Shown here piece by piece: positions 54,891 through 64,000 of a DNA stretch of 64,000 nt; within the stretch, counting starts at the first letter, position 1, and each line of letters begins with the position of its first letter. The notes beneath the pieces were generated by a model, which was given only the letters and a program-made list of their open reading frames with translations, was not told the DNA's origin and did not search any database. Origin of the DNA: Piezodorus guildinii. Lineage: Eukaryota; Arthropoda; Insecta; Hemiptera; Pentatomidae. The stretch covers positions 197,028,299-197,092,298 of the forward strand of contig CM041292.1 in NCBI GenBank assembly GCA_023052935.1, written 5' to 3'. The translations under genes and the position numbers were made by a program.

Positions 54891-55540
54891 TCAGGGAACT
54901 TCTTTTTCTTTAAAATTGCTCTAAACAGTAAGTGGCCTCTACCTTACCAACTCTCCAAGATTTTTTGATACTTCCATTAACCACGGGGTCCTAACATTTC
55001 ACTTTTGGCAGTAGGATAGAATCTGATTGGTCACTCTATTTCGAATTATCCTCGAAATGTGCCCATAGAAGTTCAATAGTAATTTGGTCATATCTTAATT
55101 TTATTATGGCTATGTCGGAAACATTTGTTTTTGCACCTAGGGGCCATAGTTTATCAGAAAATTAAAATAAATCAGACAAGCATTAGCTATGATATGAAGT
55201 TTTAAAGAAGCAACACCTTTCTTTACTTATTTGACAACTTTAACAATAAATCTGTCTCAAACTAATGAACTAGGATTTAGCTAATTTATTTTGCACAAGA
55301 TTTTAATTAATAATAAGGATATTATAATAAAACCTATATTTTATTTAAAGACAACTGAGAGTAAAATAATATGAGTGTTTCAAGTTCATCATTTATGCTC
55401 CTAGTCACATTTAAATTTTTTATTACTTTAACCCTTTAACAAAATATGTATGAAAGCTGTTGAGAAATGATTCAACAAGTGAAAAGTTTACATTTTTATT
55501 TCTCTATAAATATTTCCTTTATTTATTTTAATATTATCTT
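54891..55540. other. Unassigned AT-rich sequence
   Basis: Nothing recognised. Confidence 0.4.
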
Positions 55541-55544
55541 TTCT

Positions 55545-55890
55545 TTTTTAATTTTTTGGAAGTTTTCTTAATTGGAACATTTAAAAAAGCACATACTAAC
55601 TTCCATTCATCATCTAATCACTTTATTTCATAAGTCTTTTAACATTTTTTCATCCTAGTCGACGTTTCGGGGTTGTTTCCCCATTTTCAAAACTGAAACA
55701 ATTTATTTATACTTTCACTATTGAATAAAATTACATTATTTAAATATTTTCTTTGAAAAATGAAGCTCAGCAATTTGTCATAACTATTTTAAACTAGCTA
55801 ACTTATTCCTTGCTACAACATTTTTCATCCTTCACTACATCTTATAGCCCACTGCTACTTGTCTATATTGGCTCACTGTTTCCATTATAT
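55545..55890 (-). mobile_element. Penelope-like terminus (GGGG/CCCC stem variant)
   Basis: On the minus strand TTGAAAATGGGGAAACAACC then CCGAAACGTCGAC (55,664-55,690). The flanking GCACATACTAACTTCC and CTACTTGTCTATATTGG correspond to the inverted-arm copy at 27.2-27.4 kb. The CTGATGA box is changed to TTGAAAA. Confidence 0.55.
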
Positions 55891-56889
55891 TTCTATTTTA
55901 AACTTTGTACCTTTCCAGTATTCCGGTGTAATCCTTATTGCTTTATATTTATTTTTATTTTTACCTCTATTAATTATTTGTCCTAATTATGGTTCTTGGG
56001 CTATTGTTTTATTTATTTTTAAAATTTTATCTTATTTATGATATCTGTGTAATGTGTTCCTAAGTTTTTTGTATCTGTTTTATAATTTATTGTCCTGCTA
56101 TTATTTTTGGTTATGTGGATTGCTTCTAGTAGTTTTCTATTTCTATTATTTTGAGATGTGTCTAAAATTACTGTGTTTTCAAAGTTATCATAGTTTAACA
56201 AAACAACACAAATTTAACTTTGAAAACACTTTGCAATGAAAGTTCCATTTCCAAATTGGTACTTACGAAAATGTCCGTTAACAAACATGGCTGCTACTGT
56301 TACCCTTGTAACCAGATTTTAATAACGCTGAGATTCTTGTTTATATTTATGTTTTTTTCATAAAAAAATTAATTAATTTCCACCAATCTATAAAATAAGT
56401 AAAATCAGTAAATGTGAGAACAATAGAAAATTCTGACATATGAAATACAGAAAAGGATGAGTACTCAGCAGCACGGTTTGTCTGACTTCATTGACTGTTT
56501 AATTAGGCAGAAAGTCTCGCATCCACAAATTTTTAGTTTCCACTAATTCATGGGCAGTCGGTTGAAGCATATCTGTTCATAAAAAAATCTGTTAGTATGT
56601 CCGTTTAAGTTATTACGAAATCGATGATAAACATATAAATATGACAGTCTTCTATTTCGCAACAGTATAGAGTTACATTTAGAACATAATCTATAATCTA
56701 TTAGTTTAAAACTTTGACTCATTAACAATCGATCCTTAGAGTAAAGTAGAGATAGTCCACTCTCACCGTCTTCCACATTGGCATCAATATTCATCAAAAT
56801 TTAACTTCTCATTCGTTAATCTATCTAAACATCATAGATATCCTTATATAACGCATAATTACTTCACAGAATACACTGCGGGTTGTAAA
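55891..56889. other. Unassigned AT-rich sequence, possibly decayed RT upstream of RNase H
   Basis: The last 350 bp may be the eroded RT-RNase H connection of the element that follows, but I could not confirm RT motifs. Confidence 0.35.
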
Positions 56890-57720
56890 AAAAAATCAGT
56901 TAACATTCACGGACGGGTCAAAAACTGATAATGGTTTAGGTTGTTCTGTAGTAATTGGCACAGAAATCCTTCGATACTCGTTACCAACTATTTTTACAAT
57001 ATACTCAGCAGATTTGTTTGCAATAAACTTGGAGTTAGAGTCAATATTATTATTTAATCACTGTGATGAATTTTTAATATGTTCAGACTTCCTGTCACCC
57101 TTCAATATCATCAGTAAACATTAAATCAACAACAATCAATTGTTGTCAAACATTTTTACTCTTATTTAAACCATAAAAAGAAACAAAACTGTTAACTTCC
57201 TGTGGGTTCCAGGGCACGCAGGCAAAGAGGGGAATGATATAGCGGATAACGCTGCTAAAGAGGTCTGTGCCCTCTTTCCAATTCCCCGAATTTCCATTCC
57301 GTTGCCCGACATCAAGACAAAAATAAGAATAGAAAGTAAGGAAGCTTGGGATCGGAATTGGCAGGACGTAAATGATAACAACTTGCTCAAGTCAATACGA
57401 ACCCACGCGATGCCCTGGAACCTCCTCTCAGGAAAAAGAAGAGATCAATTAGTTTTAACAAGACTGCGGATAGGACACACAAGGCTTACTCGCTGTCATT
57501 TATTGGAAGGTACAACTCCACCAATATGTGAACACTGTAAGGTAAAAGTCACAACAAAACACATAATGGTAGAGTGCAACAAATACCAACGAGAAAGAAG
57601 GAAGAATGCAATCGATGGGCTCGAGCTGCTACAACTACCAGGAAATGGCACGACATTCCACAATAACATTATCGAATTCACTAAAGACATTCAGTTATAC
57701 AAGGAATTGTAATTAATACA
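56890..57720 (+). pseudogene. I/R1-type LINE C-terminus: RNase H and Cys-rich domain
   Basis: RNase H starts SVNIHGRVKN in one frame and FTDGSKTDNGLGCSVV in the next, then LFAINLELESI, ICSDFLSPF, a stop, and VNFLWVPGHAGKEGNDIADN. This covers the four catalytic acidic positions across frames. An intact 136-codon frame (57,302-57,712) follows: DQLVLTRLRIGHTRLTRCHL, ICEHCKVKVTTKHIMVECNK. This is the Cys-Cys-His-Cys C-terminus typical of I, R1 and related LINEs. It ends at 57,712 near a weakly A-rich 3' side. The preserved final domain contrasts with the broken RNase H. It lies directly upstream of a separate Jockey relic. Confidence 0.87.
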
Positions 57721-57799
57721 ACGAACGGTGTCTCTAACCTAATGTTGTGGTACACGGCACCTAAGTATATAAAATAATCACCTAAAATAATCCGCACAC

Positions 57800-58310
57800 A
57801 AGCCATAAACGACAAGAAACTGCCCAACGCTTTCGCTTACTTCAACACTTACTGGACAGACGCTCTAACCTTCCACTTAACTACAAAAGGCTTATCTATA
57901 TTACCATCATAAGGCCTATCTGGACGTACGGAGTTGAGCTTTGGGGCTCTACTAAACCATCAAATTCCTCCCGTATTCAATCCCTACAATCCAAAATCCT
58001 TCGAAACATCCTCAATGCTCCTTACTTTGTCACCAACAAACTCATCCATAAAGACCTTAATGTCCCATATGTTGCTGATTTGGCCCGTACGAGGTATCAT
58101 TCCTTCCATGACAAACTCCTCTCCTACATTAACCCACTAGTATCAATCCTTGCTTCTTGTAGATCACCTAGTGGAGTGTTGCCAATGGGCATATTCTCTT
58201 CATGTCTCTTCATGTATATTATCTATTTTATGAGCCAATTTACTTGATGTATTTACTACTACAGTTGTAAATTTCAATAAATTAATAAATAAAAAAAAAG
58301 TTTAAAATAA
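57800..58310 (+). pseudogene. Jockey-like RT C-terminal relic
   Basis: The plus strand reads KKLPNAFAYFNTYWTDALTF, VWTYGVELWGSTKPSNSSRI-like and QSLQSKILRNILNAPYFVTN, then KLIHKDLNVPYVADLARTRY. These match the thumb to C-terminus of Jockey RT. The frame is open for about 70 codons and then degenerates. The 3' end has AATAAATTAATAAATAAA and an A run at 58,290. Confidence 0.82.
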
Positions 58311-58669
58311 ATAAATAAATATTAGTTTAAAACTACTTTACATAGATGATTATAATTATAACTTGACATAACTCTTGAAAGTGTTAGAATGTTATACCGC
58401 AACGACAATATTGAGGAAGCAGAAAGTAATATCCATTAATTGGCAGAAATGCATAGTACAAGCTACACCGGCTTCCGCTGGCGACTGCCCAATCCTCCAA
58501 ATCCTCTTTAATGTATTCAAGCTTTGAGGATTGCCTTCTCGGCTTAGCTTACCTTCATCATTCACCGGCGGACTTAGTTCCCAAGCACAAAGTCTTAGGG
58601 TATCCTTTATTGGACAAACTCTGATATTATAAACAAATGGAATATGTTATATAATTATTAGCGAGAGCT
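58311..58669. other. Unassigned sequence
   Basis: No recognised content. Confidence 0.4.
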
Positions 58670-58920
58670 TATGTGGTTAATTGATAGGGCACTGCAGTAA
58701 TGATCTCTGGTGCTTGGGTTTTGAACAGGCTGTAGGATAATTATTTATATTTTTTGTCGACCATAGAGTGAACCTTAGTAAGGAAACCCTTCTGGGGCTG
58801 ACAAATTGTCTAAAATGTGGCAACCCGAAATACCTGGCTCCTAAATATCGGCCTAAACACCTAATTTCATCACCGTTTACAAAGGAAAAGTACAAATCGT
58901 GAACTGAACCCAAATCCTGA
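58670..58920 (+). mobile_element. Degenerate SINE-like sequence (family 1)
   Basis: TGTGGTTAATTGATAGGGCA and GGTGCTTGGGTTTTGAACAG resemble weathered A and B boxes spaced as in family 1. The body partly matches (CTTCTGGGGCTGAC). Low certainty. Confidence 0.4.
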
Positions 58921-59059
58921 TGGAGTAGTTTGCATGCACACGGTACGGTTTACCCAGCCTTTCGTGCGTACTGTCTATCTACCTACCTACCAATATACCA
59001 AATTGTACCTAGTTTCCAACCGTCCACAATACGGTACGTATCTTCACTCCACTCCATTT

Positions 59060-59400
59060 TTCAATGTTTCTTATTTCATTTCTTTTTTTATATCTTTGTA
59101 CATTATCTTTAGTCATTATCTTATCTGTATAGCCCTCTCAATATTATACTTTTGTCATTGTAATTTAATTAATTGGTTTCTTTACACATCTAGTTCCTTT
59201 TATGTTAAAATATTGACATTCTTTAGCGCAATACTTTTTAAAATAGTATATTTAATCTTATTTTAAATGTATCTCTTTTGTATCTGTTTAGCCCTGATGA
59301 TGACCCATAATGGGGGCCGAAACATTTGCAACAAATAAATTGTTGGAAACTATTCAATTGTTTCATTCACCGACCACCACCCGGAATAATTCCTTTTAGT
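59060..59400 (+). mobile_element. Penelope-like terminus with hammerhead-like core
   Basis: ATGTATCTCTTTTGT leads into TTAGCCCTGATGATGACCC, GGGGGCC and GAAAC (59,294-59,323), then ATTTGCAACAAATAAATTG, which itself folds as CAACAA/TTGTTG. It ends GTTTCATTCACCGACCACC..GGAATAATTCCTT, matching 28,563-28,620 reversed. Confidence 0.62.
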
Positions 59401-59429
59401 AATTCTCAACGGTCAAATAATTATATCCA

Positions 59430-60585
59430 CTATGATAGGAAAAATATATATATATTTAAAATCAAAGGTAAAATTTCTACGAGAAATATCGGAGAATTTG
59501 AAATAAGAACAGGAGTAAGACAAGGTTATGGACTATCGCCTCTACTATTTAATATATTACTCGACAAAGTTATGAAGGAATGGGAAAATGACCTGAAAAA
59601 CAAAGGAATATGGGACCCTATACAAATAGGACAGGGAAAAAAGGCAGTCAATGTACCTTAATTAACCCTTTTGAAGACGACCTCATAGCAATCATAACAA
59701 GCACACCAGAAGAAGCCATAGAACAGATAAAAACACTAAAAGAAAATAGGACTACAAATATCCTTCGAAAAAGCAGAGTTCCTAGCAACAAAAACGGATG
59801 AAACAAAATTAAGCACGAAATACGGAGAGATAGATAGGATTAATCACTTCAAATACTTGGGGAAATTATCGAACAAAGGACAAGAAAAACAGGCACAACA
59901 GACAAGACTACAGAAAGTAAAGAGAGCACTATCAATGACACAGAACATATACAACAAAAAATCAATCTCAACCAACACAAAGATAAGACACTACAGAACT
60001 GTAATAGAACCGATGGCACTATACGCAAGTGGAACACTGGCACTAAACTGCAAAGGACAAATCGAAGAACTAAAGAAAGAGGAGAGGAAAATCATTATAT
60101 CATTAGAGGAAAGATACTAGGACCAAGAAAAACAGAAGATGGATACAGACTGCAAAGCAAGAAAACAGCAGAAAACACGTCAACATCGAGACCAAACATC
60201 AGAAAAGAAAGACTGGAATTCTATGGGCCCATACAAGCACTACCTGTAACAAGACTGCACGACATATTGACGAAAGCAACAGCAACACTTAAAAGTACTA
60301 CGAACTGGATCAAACAGACGCGAGAAGAAGGTTACGAAGAGCAGACATAAGACAAGAGGAAATCAAAGGCAGAAACATATTTAGAGACAAAGTAACAAAT
60401 GGGAAGTAACTCTAGAGCAAAACAATCAGAAACCAGACAAACCCAAATGGTCTGCAGAAGAAAGAGAAGTTCAGCCAAAAAATGAGACAATACTGGCAAG
60501 ACAAAAAGACAAGGAATAAGAAAATTGAGTCATAAGTGCTTAGCGCCTTCCTTTTAGGGAGATATCGCACTAATAATAATAATAT
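59430..60585 (+). pseudogene. RTE-like reverse transcriptase, 5'-truncated, several frameshifts
   Basis: From palm onward: GEFEIRTGVRQGYGLSPLLF, DKVMKEWENDL, then (shifted) FEDDLIAIITSTPEEAIEQI in place of FADDLAI, where Ala is replaced by Glu in the catalytic box. Then INHFKYLG, MTQNIYNKKSISTNTKIRHY, IEPMALYASGTLAL, and after another shift GKILGPRKTEDGYRLQSKK and RKERLEFYGP. At least four frame changes. The 3' end GGAGATATCGCAC is followed by (TAA)n near 60,571, a typical tail for this group. Confidence 0.85.
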
Positions 60586-61039
60586 ATATATTTTTTAAAT
60601 CTTAATATTTCTTTACTCACATATATCATGCGGTCGATATTTCGTTAATATAAAGTAAAATGTCGATATTATGGAGTGATAGACATGTGCTTTCTGGCGT
60701 AATTCATATAAAGCATTTGTGCCAGGATGTCCCTTATCCGCCTTCTTCTGGGAGTATTGTGAGGCATGTTAGTAAAGCCCATTAATTAATGTGTTAGTAT
60801 ATACATGTATGTTGTTGTGACAACGTTTGTATACAGTCCAATACTGTACGTTGACTGTTGGCATGTGAAGGTATGTAAGTAATTTAACGCACGATGGAGA
60901 ATTCTGCATAGTTCTGAATGTTATGATATGAAAAATTTGACTTTTATGTATGTGTGTCTTTTTGGCTGTCGCGTATATCTGTGACGCGTTAAAGCCAAAT
61001 AGTCTTCAGTAATTAAGTGAAACTGGTTCATTTATTTTT
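60586..61039. other. Unassigned sequence
   Basis: No recognised content. Confidence 0.4.
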
Positions 61040-61331
61040 GTTTGTTTGTTTGTTTATTTATTTAACGTCACTTTATGCTACTATGGCTAATCGGACGATG
61101 CTACATTGGGAGTCCTAAATTTTGCCTATCTAGGTTTTATCAGGATAGGGATCTTTAACGAGTACCTGACATCGCACAGGCTCTGGACCACCTTTTAACG
61201 TCCCTCCGAAGGGCAGCGTAACTAAGGATTTTTTACTCCCATTAAAAAATCCTAGGACCAACTGCGGGTTGTACCCGTGGCCTTTAGCATGGGAGGCTGT
61301 TACGCTAGCCACCCAGCTACAAGTGATCCCC
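61040..61331 (-). mobile_element. tRNA-derived SINE (family 4)
   Basis: Minus-strand head GGGGATCACTTGTAGCTGGG, A box TAGCTGGGTGGCTAGC, B-box-like GGGTACAACCCGC, and a body as at 46.7 kb. The tail is (AAAC)n/(AAAT)n, visible as TTTGTTTGTTTGTTTATTTA. Confidence 0.87.
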
Positions 61332-61343
61332 ACAATTTATTTT

Positions 61344-61580
61344 TTAAATTTTAATTGTGAGCGTAAAAAAACACACTAAAGTTTTAGCCTTTTGTACTAG
61401 CGTTATCTGTCTGTTCTTGATGTATGGGTCCCATGTCCGTCTTCTGCCGAATGTCAAGCCGAGATATCTTATTGCGTCTGTCTGTAGAATTTGGATATTG
61501 TCATGACATACTGGAGAGCTAGTTTCAAGAGGAAAAGTGAACATATTATACTAGGATTAATCTTAGTTAAGTCGAATTTT
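61344..61580 (-). pseudogene. Jockey-like RT fragment
   Basis: An open frame reads FPLETSSPVCHDNIQILQTD and AIRYLGLTFGRRRTWDPYIK, the CP.V..N..I....V(K/R)YLG..LDRRLTW..HI block between Jockey RT palm and thumb. About 65 residues remain before a stop; no tail is seen. Confidence 0.78.
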
Positions 61581-62150
61581 CCAAAGTATGCACGAATTGT
61601 GAAGTAGTGTTAGATGGTGTATACATATCTAAAATTTTAAATTATAATATAAAATATATCTCGAAATTGATAGATTTTAAAATGTAGATTTAAATAAGAA
61701 ATACCAAAATAAAGTAGGTGTAGAAAATGTAATTATGTCTTAAAAAAAAAAAAATATTCAAAGTTTCAAATCATCCAATCGCTAGGCTGTAAAAGAATGA
61801 AAATAGTGAAAACCAAGAAAGATCAGACGAACAAAATATTGACTAAATTATCACCCATTCTATGGCATCGTACAACAGTCTGTTTTCAATTTACTTATTT
61901 TCAGTTCAAATACACCTAAATAGGCAATTTATTGTGAAGATATAAAAAGATTGTTGATAAAGTTCATGTTATGTCAAAATAATTTTTCTGATTAAAGGTT
62001 CACTGTTAGCTCATCTATTCATTAGGTATTATTTATTTTTATACACACTATTTTCATCATATAAAAAAACAATATTAATTATAGGATTATATAAAAGCAT
62101 AAAAATTACTTAGTTTTTATTTAGAAGAGTTAAATAATTTATAATTTATT
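61581..62150. other. Unassigned AT-rich sequence
   Basis: Nothing recognised. Confidence 0.4.
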
Positions 62151-62152
62151 AT

Positions 62153-62402
62153 TGGTGGAATAGCCAGGAATCAGTCATTTTTTGAAATTTTTTTAATTTT
62201 GCAAACGTTTCAGCTCAAGCTTGTGAGCCATCATCAGGGCATTAGTGAGCCATGTCCAAGCATAAACTCCCTGAAAAAAACTCAGTTTATGCTTGGACAT
62301 GGCTCAATAATGTTCTGTTGATGGCTCAAAAGCTTGAGCCGAAACGTTGGCAAAATAAAATTTTTTTCAAAAAATGACTGATTCCTGACTATTCCACCTA
62401 AA
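62153..62402. repeat. Long inverted repeat of two Penelope-like termini
   Basis: Arms of about 120 bp in opposite orientation, each ending in GGTGGAATAG(C/T)CAGGAATCAG-type sequence and each holding a hammerhead-like core (62,207-62,237 minus; 62,315-62,345 plus). At the centre, GAGCCATGTCCAAGCATAAAC and its inverse flank a spacer of about 15 bp. Confidence 0.9.
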
Positions 62403-62599
62403 TAGTACAGTCGACTATACATCCTCAATATATTTATGATTTAATTAGGTAAAACATCTCTTCATTCAACAATATGATTATTATTATATCATCAAAATAG
62501 GTTTCTGGATTGAAAATATGATGTTTAATATCGCTAGTGGAAGATGAGTCAGGCATTGGGTATAAAAAATGATTGTTGAGAACAGACGAGAAAGTGTTT

Positions 62600-62790
62600 A
62601 GTAGAGCTATTATGTAAGTCCGGATTAGTTTTATGATCTTCTTATAAATAAGGCTTTTGCAGTTAAGTTGAAGGTTTCAGCATTGTTCTAGTAAGTGAAA
62701 CCGTTATACACGAACAGTTTCTTTTCGTTTTAGTCTTGTGAACGGGTCCAAGTTAAACGTTTGTCATGTAGAACTGTTCATTAATTTTTA
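62600..62790 (-). pseudogene. Jockey-like RT fragment, old
   Basis: The minus strand near 62,700-62,780 reads VLHDKRLTWTRSQD, stop, NEKKL, resembling LLDKRLTWNPHTRLKRKEL of fragment J. Short and decayed. Confidence 0.5.
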
Positions 62791-63857
62791 CGGCTTATTT
62801 TATTAACTAAATTTTATAAACGTTAGTGCTTTTTATATATTTTAGAAGAATTTTATGATGGATTGATAACAGAAAAAGAAATTTTCTCGTCTAAAGAGAA
62901 ACTTAATTGCAATGTATTTTACTTACAAAACTTAACGAAAGAATGCTCCAAATAATAGTTGAATCTATATAAAAACCCGCGTTATGGTCTAGAAGGAATT
63001 CATGGAGATCATGAATCGCGATATTATTTTATATACACTAGCAATTTAATTGTTGTGTCATTTATAATGAAAGAATTTCAATTAGCCAATCAAGAGTTTA
63101 TCACTTTGGCATTCTATGTTCACCACTTAGCAAAAACCTATTATCTTTATTATATTGATTATTGTATTTAATCATGGACAGAAATTAGGAGCATGAATTA
63201 CTCAAAAAAATCAAAATTGGTTCATCTTATTTGTTTGGTATGTTCTTAACGGTCATACTTTATCAATTTCACGTTGGGAGAGAGGGAGAGAAGAGAGAGA
63301 GATTAATACAGAAGGTTCTATTGATTAAATACTTTAGAAGTTCTTAATGACTCTCATTACCTTTTCCCTACTTGGAGAACATTATGAAGGTACTCTTTTC
63401 GATTAAAAATCAGCTGATGCAGCTGTTAAAAGGGACGTGGCGTTGAAAACACTGCGAGTAGGGAACAGTTTCGTTCCGAACCATGTTTTCGTTATAATTA
63501 GCAAAGTTAGATTGTTCACCTCCCGGCGGAGGGGAGATGAATTAATTTTTAGCTCTCGGTGAAAAACTAGTTAAACATTGAATTCTCAAAATCTCTAGTC
63601 GTTAAATTCATTCGTTAACACGATATTTTATAACGAAACTGTCAAAGTTTTACTGGAATTTTTAACATTACAGGTCTTGAAATTTAATAATTCATTCTGT
63701 AAGTAGCAAATGTCACAATCCTTGTAATCGGTAGATTGGACATTTTTATTTTTTCCTTAAGCAAGTAAACATAGCTCTCCAGCCGTTCCATAAACTTAAG
63801 TAAATATTATTGATAATAATTTTAAAATGTTATATATGAAATTTTAAAAAACATACA

Positions 63858-63858
<1 letters not shown>
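62791..63858. other. Unassigned sequence
   Basis: No gene recognised. GA-rich tract near 63,280-63,302. The CTCCCGGCGGAGGGG phrase at 63,522 is a small GC-rich palindrome-like patch. Confidence 0.4.
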
Positions 63859-63928
<70 letters not shown>

Positions 63929-63967
63929 TGTGTGTGTGTGTGTGTGTGTGGGGTGTGTGTGTGTGTG
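63859..63967. repeat. (TA)n then (GT)n compound microsatellite
   Basis: About 65 bp of TA followed by about 40 bp of GT with one GGG interruption. Confidence 0.95.
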
Positions 63968-64000
63968 TTGAACTGTGTCAAGTTTTTGATAAATTAAGAT

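Noticed and set aside
57934..58140. 68-codon plus-strand frame
   Set aside because: Out of frame with the recognisable Jockey RT reading of the same bases.

Overview
The window reads as AT-rich nuclear DNA of an arthropod, most likely an insect. It carries Jockey-like, CR1-like and RTE-like non-LTR retrotransposons, a Ty3/gypsy LTR element, mariner derivatives, tRNA-derived SINEs and Penelope-like termini. I found no host protein-coding gene, rRNA or functional tRNA gene. Nearly everything recognisable is a mobile element or a relic of one, often nested. The species cannot be named from sequence alone, and all clade names are judged by eye from protein motifs.

Layout. 1-1.9 kb: a Jockey-like element on the minus strand, with intact ORF1 and a frameshifted ORF2 running off the window edge. 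2.2-7 kb: a nearly complete CR1-group element on the minus strand, with zinc-finger/coiled-coil ORF1, endonuclease and reverse transcriptase (RT), a single visible frameshift, a 3' hairpin and a (TAGAA)n tail. 8-17 kb: a dispersed repeat with inverted ends, a 35-bp minisatellite, and a segmental rearrangement in which 701 bp are repeated without a visible difference and joined to part of an RT gene also found at 15 kb. 18.2-20.4 kb: a mariner deletion derivative whose 3' half plus flank is tandemly repeated. 22-29 kb: SINE heads, an RTE-like RT inside a copy of the inverted-end repeat, and several repeat termini. 30.1-36.2 kb: a complete Ty3/gypsy element with nearly identical LTRs but broken genes. 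36-51 kb: 5'-truncated Jockey-like copies (two with clear target-site duplications), RNase H relics, SINEs and a repeated LINE 3' UTR. 52-64 kb: a second copy of a 1-kb repeat interrupted by a SINE, more RNase H, RT and SINE relics, and a long inverted repeat.

How the parts relate. Autonomous-type elements (Jockey, CR1, RTE, gypsy, mariner) sit beside short elements that probably borrow their machinery. One tRNA-headed SINE ends in the same short motif as an RTE-like LINE fragment at 26.7 kb, and the inverted-end repeat resembles a non-autonomous DNA element. The most interesting pattern is a hammerhead-like core (CTGATGA, hairpin, GAAAC) at the ends of Penelope-like repeats in eight places, with compensatory changes in the hairpin. 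No cleavage-site strand was found, so ribozyme activity is unproven.
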